64,000 bases of DNA from Ciona intestinalis (taxonomy: Eukaryota > Chordata > Ascidiacea > Phlebobranchia > Cionidae): contig NC_020166.2 of assembly GCF_000224145.3 (NCBI RefSeq), positions 5,155,880 to 5,219,879 on the forward strand, read 5' to 3'. The position numbers and the translations under genes are program-made. Below the pieces are notes generated by a model. It was not told the origin of the DNA. It did not search any database and saw only the letters and a list, made by a program, of their open reading frames with translations. Positions 12,101-24,100 of the stretch are shown piece by piece (position 1 is the stretch's first letter; the number at the start of each line of letters is the position of its first letter).

Positions 12101-15100
12101 ACCGCCTATTCAATACTTATATTGAGTATGCTGGGTAAGAAGTCAATACGTTACTATGCCAGAGCGCAAACAAAACTAAACGATCGATTGAGTCCCTTCG
12201 TGTGAGCTAACTCACGCAACATTGAATTTCTTTCAAAGGTACAAAACACACAGCATCGTGCGAACCACAAGACGAAAAGTGAATTCAACCCTTGCGCGCT
12301 TTCTCCTTTTAAATCACGAATTCGTCACGTCCCATTATTATTACCTCCCGTATACAACTCAAGGTAAATCGGCGAAAAGTCCTTAAAGGGGAATTACAGA
12401 AAAATTAACGCATCATTCGTGACTGAGTCAGACGAAAAGGTTACGAACCGTTGAAATAGAGACGGGAACAAACGAGTTAACTTTCGTAGGGAACTGTAAA
12501 CTGACACATCACCATTACATATATATGGGATTTTACTTTTGCTTGTTTATCTTATGTTTTGTTCTTTTGTGGACAATTGTAATGGGAATATCGACTGACA
12601 AAATTAAGTTTATTAATTAGGGAGAATTCCTAACTGTCAAGGGGCGAAACTGAGAGTAGTATTAAAGATTTGAGCTGCAAGCGACTTCAATAGACAAACT
12701 AACAAAAGCACGCACAACAATTAATAAAATATATAGTTCTTTACACTGTAACTGAATAATCTAATATATTCGACTGTTTATATAGATTTTTCCAGCAATA
12801 GTTCGTTCTATTTTTAAGGTTTCGTGTTTATTCTATGATGTGTTAATGTTTGGCATTACGCGTATATATACTGTAAAGCAAGATCGTAATCGCATAAACT
12901 CAGCTGGAAAGATCTGCCTGCTTGCGCCATTACCTCGTATCTATAAATAATAATATACACTTCTCGTATAACATGCGGAAAATTAATACTAGCTACACAA
13001 CAAAAGCTCGGCGATGCCTGGGAGGCCATTCAAGTCAAAGTATTCTATGTTAACACGCCCACATATCCGAGTGGTATCGAGTAACAATGGTGCAACCTTT
13101 ATCTAACACAATGAAGTGATTTCATATTTCACCTCTATTAATATTCAATGCCCCACGCGAGCGTTTACTGAATTATTGTTCCTGAGACCTGGCATACGCG
13201 AATTTATTTCCCAATTATTACCTATATCCGCCTGGCATAGTGGGGATCGCAGATATTAAAACACAGCATGAATAATGCATGGCAGGACCAACACCCGCCG
13301 CGTTCTAGCTTTGGCAGAAAAAGGCAACGATAACTAAAACTAATGTGTCGAAACACATGAAGCGCAACTAAATAACCATCAGATAGACGCACTATCCCCA
13401 AAGACTTAACCATCACAGGCGTTTTAATATTCGCGGTAGACATTTTTCGATCAATACCGTATTTTCTTAGGCACGAGGTGACCGAACTCATTTTGCTTAA
13501 TTAAAACACATTTCGTGTTGTTGTGGTCGTTCGATAAAGACTTCCTAAGCTCATCCCGCGTACGGTATTCTCCTTGCTTGCCACACAAATCGTATACAAC
13601 TCTTTTTATCAATACCAACAGTAAAACTAACGCACCACAAACAAATGAGGAAAAACTGTACCGATACATTTAAATCTGCGCTGAAGTATTACGTAATCAT
13701 ACAAAAAAAACTTCAAGACAAATTAATGCTACCATAGGCACTTAGTAAACAGCAAACGGTTAACATAAGTTGCACAGATTAGATTACATCGCTGCAAAAG
13801 CTCCTAAATACACGTGTGGGTTAAAGTAAATCCGGATACAACGCACTTCCATCAGTTAAATCCACTGGAGCACTCTATTGACGCAAGGTACTTGCCTCTT
13901 GAAAAAACACTTTAGTCGAACAAAGCTTACGCCTACTACAGTGTAACGACTTGTTAGTGGTTTTTGTAGACAATATAGTTTTTCTACCGTGATAATACCG
14001 AACGCCTTTATTTTTAGTGTTTTTAACATCGATTATGAACAGAATAAAGTGTATGGTTATAGTATACCGTGGGGTTAAAATAGGATGATTTTGTTGTATT
14101 TCTCATACCATTTAGTAGTAAACAAAGAATATTTGGGGTAAATAACCGTAGCCTCGCGACTCTATGAGGCATTGTTTATTAAATAATGGTTAAAAACCCG
14201 ATTAGAAAATATGAAATTTGGGTGCTAACAATATTCCATCTTACCCCACAGTGTTTTTTACGTTTCAGAAAATACAGAAACACCCAGAAAGTGGAAGAAC
14301 TGACATTCTAATAAACAGCGCAAGTTATAACTAATATTATTTCCATCAGTCAAGTACACCAAATATTTTCAACTTGATTGGTGTTTGGACACAAGTACAA
14401 CCGCGACGATTACTATTTTCTCCCCGTGAATGACGTCACGTATGACGTAGGTTACACAGATAAAAACGTTAAGCCAAATGCGAGCGCCAGCACACTTCCT
14501 GTTTTTTTCCGCTTAGTCTTATATTTCAACTATACGAAATTTGACTTCAAAACAGTGTGTGTTCTCGTGGCCCATTATCGCACAAATAGCAGCGTCACAT
14601 ATTCCTATTCAGGACCAGGTTATGCATTGATATTTTGAATTTTGTTGTTCACGGCTTTTCATTATTTGGTGACGTTCGACTTAATTTCCCGTTGTACATG
14701 GCGAGTCTAGACAGGAGCATGCTAACCGATTTCTCCCGAATATTAAGCCCGAACGAAGCCTTAATCGTTAACGTAGCTACCTCCCTTAAAGTTTTAAACA
14801 AGCTTCATTGGATTAGGGTTATGTTTGAAATACGAACAAGACGAACATCGTTCGCAGCCTCAGGGCGATTTTCTCTTAACTTTCAACGTATTTTCTATTT
14901 ATCGGAAAGTCAACCCAGACAAAACCGAATGAAGGCAGGTTATTATGATGCGTACAGATGCGTCGCAATTATCCTGGCTTAGGAGAAAGGGCAAGCTGCT
15001 GCAACTATTTGTCAAACTCAAGCAGTTATGTTTTTATAGGCAAACCTAAACCCTCATATTCGCAGATAGCGGTTAAGACGGAGTAATGTGGCGGTAAATT

Positions 15101-18100
15101 AGATGACTCAAACGGTTCAACAAGCTTTAGTAGGTTAACGTTCATCTTGAACAAACCATTTAGAATATTAATATTGATCACAGCGTATAACGGAGTCTTC
15201 TTATACCCTCTTTAACGTCCAAGCTTAATCGATTAGCAATCGTATCATAACATAATTGGCGCCACAAATATTTCCACCTTTGCCACAGTGAACTATATAT
15301 TATATTACAAATTCGTTTATATCGTCTAAACAAGCTGAAACATCCCCTTACACGAAAGCGATGCTATATCTTAAACAAACGTAATAAAAACGTCATCTTA
15401 GATGTGGTGCTTCTGCCTCTCTCTGCGGTGACGTCGTATAATAAGCTAGCATAACGAATCGGTCGTGCCATTTAATTGGATCCACAGTCAGCATTATAAT
15501 TACCATAGATGCACCGCAAGGGAAACAATATTTACTATTTCCTCATAATAGGAATTGATTGGGTAGGACACGTGTATGACGATATTACTGATTCGATTTT
15601 ATAGTTTATGGTACACGTATGCAAAGTTACTTTACTTTAATCGTTCTGTTGAGAAAGCTATGGCGTGAGTATTCATTGCAACGTTTTTTGAGTAGGGTAG
15701 GATGGGACATGTTTTAGGTTTATTTCTCGTCCTATCTGGTAGTAAACAAAGATTTTTTAACATAATTATATATCCCTATTCTCGCGGCTCTAGATATCGT
15801 TGTTATTTGTTAAAATATCTATTAGGAAATATGGGATTTTGATGATGATAGTATCCCATTTTACACCCCATTAGTATAACGGAAACCATCTATATACTGT
15901 TGTTTTGTTCTATTTGACATTAACAGTTAGTAGGCAGATAACATAAACACATTCACACACCAACATGCACACGTACACATCCTCATATACGTCTTGCCCC
16001 GCTTTACTTACCTGCACGTCACGGCAGGCAAGTACATGACGTCACCATCTTCGTCAGAGTTTGCGTCATTGTTTAACCCCCGACTAATTTCCGGGGGAAA
16101 ATATTTCCTTGGTCGACTGAAGGATGCCATTAGTATACACAGCCTTGCAACACACCAAGCAAACTGTTTTTTCAAACAAACATAACTACGCTATGTAATG
16201 TATTTTGGTTAATGAGTTAGCAACGTTGTGAGGCAGTCTGATGCCACGCAAGCACAACGAAGCACATCCTGTGATGCAGCAATATTTAGCAAACGTAAAA
16301 CGTTTGTTGCCTCCAACCTAATGAATGCAAACCAGGAAGCAGCTACAACTGTAACTAATACGCATTACAACGAACATCTAACGTGTAATTATGCGTTGTC
16401 ATAAACCTAATGACGTAAGATGATGGCAACCCTACAATTACATGGCATCTTATTACTTAAATGCTCCCAATATTAAAGTCCTTCTTATCTGACTGGTAAA
16501 GTTCTTACTACAGAAAGTAGCCTTTACATTTTTAACGCTTTGTATCCTGTTACTGCTCGACCATGAACTAGCGAGCACTGAGACGATTAAGTTTCTGAAA
16601 CCAAGTCCAAGTCAAGCGCGGGAAAAACGTAACTGCTGGCGACAGAGATTACTATCAACTAACGCCCTGTTATAAGGAGAGGCAAACGAGTATCTGGACA
16701 GAATCACCGCTTCAGTTATCAACATACATTAAAAGTCTCAATTCCACATATTAGCCAGGCACTGGTAAAACAACCTTTACGCGGCCATTTGAACCAAATG
16801 GTACTTTCAAGCGCTATAAAATCGATCAAGGACAAACTCGTTGTAGCTATGGACGGGGTTGACTCCAAAATCGTTTTAAAGACGCCGCCAGATTGTACTG
16901 TGCTCGCTTAAACCAAGACTCGCGTCCCTAACATTGTCCCGCAGGGAATTATAATAAATATAAAACAAAATTCGGGCCGAAAGTCGTTTACGCGGAAACT
17001 TATTAAATCTGGATTTTAATTTTTTTTAAGTTTCATTTTATCACGCTGCGGTCATATTGTGGACTGGTGGACCCTTTATAACATATCGGTAATAACTTGC
17101 GAACAAATTTATTCTTCTTAATCCTTCAATTAGTTTTGCTGATTTTTAAGGAATGTGCGACCCATTTTGTTACATATCATAAGCCTGACATCGCTATGCT
17201 TACCACCTGCGTTGACGTTCTTATCACAATAAGTGTTGTGGCAGCCTACAGTGTTTACATTACTCGCTCCTGCATCTAAATCTATTCGCTAATTAACAAA
17301 GACGGCGGGGTTCATTTTCCGCAACTGTGTGGTGTGCCACAACCATATTAACAACACTGGATGCATTTAATTACATAAGATCTGAAAGCTAAGAAGAACT
17401 CGCGAAATCAATGCTACCACCTGACAATATTGCTCTCGGAAATAGATTAGTTCCTGTTCTCAGGCGACCAACACCGCCGAGAGTTTAATGATTTCTTTAA
17501 GAGAATTGTGACAGCTTCCGACTCGTGTAAAGCAAAGCAGGGCAAACGAACATTAAATAAAAAGAATTGGCGATTGCTTGCTTATTTTATGGCTTCTATA
17601 AATAGCCCCGCACCCAATATGTTTATGGTTGATGGCGAGTATTGAATTTATCGATCAAATCTCTTCATTCCATTCAACTAATACAAAGATTAAACACATC
17701 CGATTAACAACGCTTTTATCCGTCCGTTCTCGCTCACCGTTCTTATTGCACGATGTGAGCAATGTAGACCAGTGAAGGATCATTGTGTGCAAATACTGGA
17801 TCGCTTAATAATATTCTGTATCTCCAGTCCCGTTTAAGTTCTAACGTAGGCCTATTATTTAACAAGTATATTTATAAAAAAAAATAAGATAAGCACCGTG
17901 AAGTTTCCGCATCCAGGCAAGCATCTGGGTCTTCGCTCTTTGACTTTCGAAGCTTCCGCTTTTTCCTGCTACCAAACCTCTTTCGAGGCGGAGACGGAGT
18001 CCATAATTTTAATCCGTCAGTGGTCGCCAACAAGCCCGAAATAGGCGACCATATTTTCCTGCGTTCGCTGGCACGTTCGGTTTTGGTCCCAGCCGACGCA

Positions 18101-21100
18101 GTCCGTCCTACTTTTGCGTGAACTGCTGGCTTCGACGGATGCAAAGCTGGTAGAGAACTGCGTAGCTTTGGACTGGGCCAATTGGTCAACGAATTTTCCG
18201 GGTTCAAGTCGCGAACTTTAATTTGTTCATCTGTCAAACGACGGCTGGGAAATCGAAGGAGAGCCTTCATGGGTCACCGGTTTAAAACCAACCAAGCGAA
18301 ACCGGCAGAAATATCAACTTTAATTCAGTTAAACACTCAACCAGACCTACAACGTATTAAACCAAATATATTCCAACGATGTCCTCTAGAATGACTGCAA
18401 CTTATAAGTCTGTAAACACTGTCATAGGTGAGGATTGCATCTCTGCATTATTTAGAACAAATACTGCTGTAAACTAAAAACGACGTTCTATTTCGCAGGG
18501 CAGTTAGGAAAGTCAAATACACTGAAGACTTGACGCACTGTTGCGAATAAAGATTTTGACCACTTTGTATAAACAAGGCAAGCGCTGCGTGCGAAACTGT
18601 TTTCTTTGCGAGACGTGCTGGGGTTGAAACTTCAGCTTTGATGTGCAAAGTCACTTGATGAACAACGGAAATCAAAATGTTCTCGTTAAAACACGTCAAC
18701 TCTAGATATAACCGCTACACACAACCTGCATTGTGCTGTTCAACTTTATCTTTGTTGCCTTTTTGACTTAGTGGGCTTTTAAATGCACGCCTAGTAGAAA
18801 ATTGCACCAGACCTTCTTCAGTCAACCAGTAGCGCGATTGAACTATTACGCCATCAGTTTCAGCAATACACCCTGTTTCGCCAGGAAATGCGAACGTCAG
18901 TATTTCCAGTGCTTGCAGGTGCCACATAAACGCTCTCGCTGTGTTATTATTGTTGTCCTTTAATCGACTGATGATGCGCCATTTGTGGTTAGCAGTATAT
19001 TACCTGATACTGAAAAAGGCTTTATTGCGGAATATAATGACAGCGCTGGATTTTCGTTTTGCCTCGCCGTGTCTCGCAGCACGTAACCTAAAGCCACTAT
19101 ATCCATGTCCAGACAACATCACGCATACATTATATATATTATATATGCACACCCACTCACGAGGTTACCACCCGTCCGAAATACACGAGTAATACACTAG
19201 ATGCCCGAGACTAAATTCACTGAACTGGCACTGAGTCAGACGTATCATGATTGGCGTCGAATAGTTGCCGCAACGAGCGACATGTAGGTGCGAAGTTGCG
19301 CGTCACGTGTTCACTGCACGACAGCTTATGCGTGAGAAACCCGCCACTTGCTAATATCAACAGTTTGGTGACCCTATAGATAGGCCTACAACAATCGGAA
19401 AGGGTATCCTCAAAACACACAAGTCTCATGTGCCAAACCACTCCAGGCATTCGTATATAATAATACTTTTAAATATTGAATCACCGTTTTTCGGATACCG
19501 TGTTAAATTTTCGCGGAAAAGTAATAAAAATAAAAAAATAAAAACCTAAACTGTGTACAACATACTTAAACATGCTTTCACGTTTGAGATGTGTACCAAC
19601 TACTTTAACAAAATATTTGATCAAGCTTGACGAACAAGCATACCAGCGGAGGATACTTTAGAGTTTAGATAAATGCTTATACATATAAATGTATAAGGCA
19701 CGTTATACAACACAGAATTGTAATGTTTAAGTAAACTTACCGGGCGGTCTTTAACGTGAGTGAAGCGTCGCATCTGAAAAACAAGGCAACAGTTAAAGTG
19801 AGTGAACCCTAAGATCGTTGCTTTTAATAATTACTGATTAAAGGCCATGTCATGGGTCAGTAAATAAGTTTTCGGTAAATTTCGTTTTTGTTTTTACTGC
19901 CAGTACGTGAATAAACAAACAGTAATCAAAGCGTCTGTTGATTTATCTCTGCAGCAAGCGACTTGAAAAACTCCCAACCAAAGAAAATACCACAAAATCC
20001 GGTTATGCATGAGATTGCCATGAAATTACCCCTCCGCCCGACATGCTTACCGTTCAAGACGATATTTTCTCGGTCTGCTCCCGGGCGAGCGCAAATTGTC
20101 AAGCCATTTTATTTCCGGCATTTTTGAATTACTTTGTGTAAACTTTTTTGGCAGATAAAACAGTGCTAAAACTTAATATATATAGCTACAGTCTGGCTGG
20201 TTCAGTTATGTTAATCGAATTTTCTGTACAGGCTTTAACTTCGTAAAGCAACAGACAAATCTGAATCTAATGTCTGTCATACAAATAAAAGTTTAGCAAC
20301 ATTTATCAATTGGAACCATTATCATAATATAGTATGGATACAACCAAACACACACAACAACTGCATGGCACAGGATAACAAGCTCTTCGTTTTATCAAAC
20401 GCGGCCTAAGCTCATGAAAAAAATATGTTTTTCTCTAAAACCTGACCGCAAGTCTCCATGGCTTACTTATGAGCGAATAGCAGTCTTTACTGCCACATCG
20501 CTCCAATGCGTATTGTGATACTTTTCTCTAAAATGCGGAACTGTTTTTAGGTAAACGTGGAACAAACACCTATTAAAACAGGTAGTGCAATATCGATAAG
20601 AGCATACCAGCTGAACATTTCTAGTTTACCAAAACTAATTGGCTGCAATTATTTTCAAAATATTCAAAATAGTGCACAATTATTTTTCTAATAGCTGACA
20701 TTCTGGTTTAACAACAAGAAGGTGCAGGAACTCAAAATACGCTAAATTCGTGACGTCACATTGCAGTGTGGTCACCTGTGTTGTCTATTAACAATAGCTG
20801 GGCGATGATGACAAGGCGTAAATCACCACAGCATCGGTGCTTAAACAATGCAAGCGATTAGAGCTATTCTCAAGAATCGACTATCCGCCTGAATATTCAT
20901 TACACGACCACAACAAATCGCAGAAATAGAAAAAGCACAAGTAAATGGAATAAATAACCAAACCACGAAGCGCTTTTAATTAGCTTATGCCTTTCTCCTA
21001 TTCGCAAAACAGCATGCGGTTGTTTCTAGAACACCTGCATCGCAATACACCTAACGCCCATGAAGCATACATTAAATTAGTATTGACTACTTTCTCCCTA

Positions 21101-24100
21101 AACGCTACCTTAGCTTTCTTAAACGAACTTTACTGAGCATAGTTTAATATCGATTGACTCGTACAGCTTCAACCTTTCATTAACACGAGAAATATTAAAA
21201 TTCTACATGAGCTGTATATGAGGCATTGCATGTTTTTGACTAACTGAAATAGTTCACCCACATCGTGAGGTTCTTTTTTACAAAACAACCTAATATGGTG
21301 TTACAAATAGGATATTGTGCCTTCGTCATAAAAAGACCCTGCTTTTCCTTTGTAAGTCGAACACATCTATTTCTCAATAGGTCGACGTATTTTACGTCAT
21401 CAAACCGAAATCACATCAAAAAAATTTCCGCCTGACAACAACCTGTACACCTTACTACAACATTTCCTAATGTTGCTAAACTGTACCAGAAATGGCTCCT
21501 AGACTTCAAGGAACCGGTGGAAACTTGTTTATAATGTCGTCACCAGTTTCCAGCTGTGACGGAGCGAATCTTTTGTCTGCGCCCATTTCAAATTTACCAG
21601 CTGTAACATTACTGACAATAAATCACAACGAAATCTTATTTCGAAGTAGAAACAAACGAGAAAGCAATTTATCATAATGTCATATCGTGAGTGCATAATT
21701 AAAACAATAACGAATACATGGCTTAACCATATACAAATCTGTATTAACACAGAACACTTTCATTTGTAACAGGTTATTCCTGAACTGACGTATACAGTGC
21801 ATGATCTGTTTAACTACTGACCGACCACCGAATACACCTAACACATAGCGTATATACTACACTTGGTATATTTGGAAGTTTCTTTATGCTCGTGTCGATA
21901 ATGCTGCTGTCTATACTATCAGCACGTTCTAATACTGAAGTGAATGACTTCATAAAAACATAGCTTACTAAAAAGATATGAATCAATTTGAAACCTTGAA
22001 TGAATCAAATGTAACTAATCACCACAATCCAGTAACCGACTTCCCAATAACATATTCGTTTTGATCAAAATAAAGCTATCCATAGTCATCCTAACCAACA
22101 AACCACCAGGGATCTGTTCTTAATAAGATTTCCAGGCGGAGATAAACACAGTAGCAGGAATCCTCTCTGACAGTACACGCTTTATATTTACACAAGATCA
22201 CTGACTGTTGGTTACGCAAACTGTTAAGTAGTTTGTTGGTTCGCATGATTAATTAGTTCTAAAATCTTAAACAATAATCAGGTAACCACTCATCTAGCTG
22301 CAGGAAGCTAGCACATAACTTCATTACTTGTGGGACAACCATGAACATCAACAGATAGCAAATGGTGTGATACGAATAACACAATGTGTCCGTCAAGGAT
22401 CTAGAAGCAGAGTTTTACCGCACGCCCTCAGTTCGATATACATACATTCGATACAGTGTCGCTCGAAGGCGCAGCGGAGCATAAATTACGACATTGTACG
22501 AAAAGCCGACTGATAAAATACCACAGTGTTTCAAATATTCAATGCGTTCAAAGTCAACCAAATGAAGAAAGAATAATGCCACAATGTTGGCACCAACCAT
22601 TCACACGCCAATAATACAAAGTATTTCCTTCTGGTCTAATTTACTCAATTCGAAGTTTAACGGAAATACTGTGTTTGGGTTTCGTGGCAACGGAAGTCAT
22701 ATTCTTGACAGCTAAATTGTGTGCCGTACAATAAGCTTACGACCCCTGTTAAAACTACAACCAATATTTTGGTAAAAATATTTGACCTAACCACTTAGGG
22801 AGAATATAAACATAAATGAGCCATATGTGACATTGCCCTTTCCACCTTAACTAAAAACACAAGAACCACGGAGTATGTGACGAAGTGATACGGCATGCAA
22901 AATAAGTCTGTAACAGGAGACAGGGTCAAGTGGCAGAGACCACGAGATTAGTATACCTGTCTTAACACGTGTATAGTTAAGTATGCCTTTCAGACCCGTC
23001 GGTTTAAAAACAGTGAGCTCTGAATGAATTCCTATTCACACGTAAAATACCACGCACACCGCACACAGCAGAAATTATATTTACCGTCTCTTCTCGCTCT
23101 TCTGGTGGCGACGGAGGATAGGCCGAAGTTTCCCACTAAACGATGATGAAGATGAATTGGAAGAAAGTGAAGATGCAGAGGACGCCTTTCTGGACTTTCT
23201 TCTGGATGATATTTCTTCCCTTATCTTATTTTCCGGTAACGATTGTCTCCTGCCTTCTGCAGATTTATCCGATTTTTCGCCGACAATTTTAGAAAGGCTG
23301 AAAACATTTTTAAATACGCTGAAGCCGTTGGTAACAGAATTCCTCCTGAGAGAGAATATGGGAAGAGACCGTCGTCTTCCTTTCTTAGCGTCCGAGTCAT
23401 CCGGCGAGTCTTTTTTCGGCCGCAAAACAACTTTCACTTTGGAAGATTGTTCAGTCTGTACGTCATTATTTGTTTCGGTATTATCCGTAACGATTTGGTT
23501 AATCTGTCTGGATGGTTTAACTACCGTCACCAAAGTATCCTTTGTTTCCAATGTTCCGGTCTTTGTCTGCATATTTGTAGACTCATTTGAACTAACGCTT
23601 GTGTTTTGCATCGTAGCTGCATCAAAGATTGTTGAAATGTCTTCTGAAAAACCAACGGAAAGTTCTAAAGTTTCTGGTCGCGCTACCATAGAAACTGGGC
23701 GTTTCGGTCTCTCTTGCTTTTTAGGTCTAAGTTGAACAGAAAGCCTGGGCTCCTTCGTGTGCGGTTTGCCAACAACTTCACCATTACCGTAGTCTACGCT
23801 AACAGGTTTATTCTCGTTTCTTTCTGCAGTGAGCTTGACACTCCCGCCTTCTACCCCTGAGCAAAGTCGAGAATCGAGTTCATTGTACAGAGAAAGTCTG
23901 TTGGAGTTTGTAGGGGGCTTTCCCGGCGTTAGAGGCCGTGAAAGAGTCACGGTTCCAGCTCGTCTTCTCCTTGTTGCTGGGAAACGAGGCGTCCACGGAT
24001 TCTCGTAACAGTTTGTGAAGCAGCGGTCGGGAGATATTGTAGGATCGACAGCTTCTTCGTCATTCGAATGTTGCAGTTTTTGTGGAGAGAAGAACAAATC

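Noticed and set aside
14378..14982. Two adjoining plus-strand open frames of 86 and 115 codons
   Set aside because: They are in different frames, with no signal, domain or splice support; likely chance.
18715..18927. ATG-initiated reverse frame as a further Rap1GAP first exon
   Set aside because: Its only plausible donor (GCAG|GTTGTG) leaves phase 1, which does not match the shared exon.
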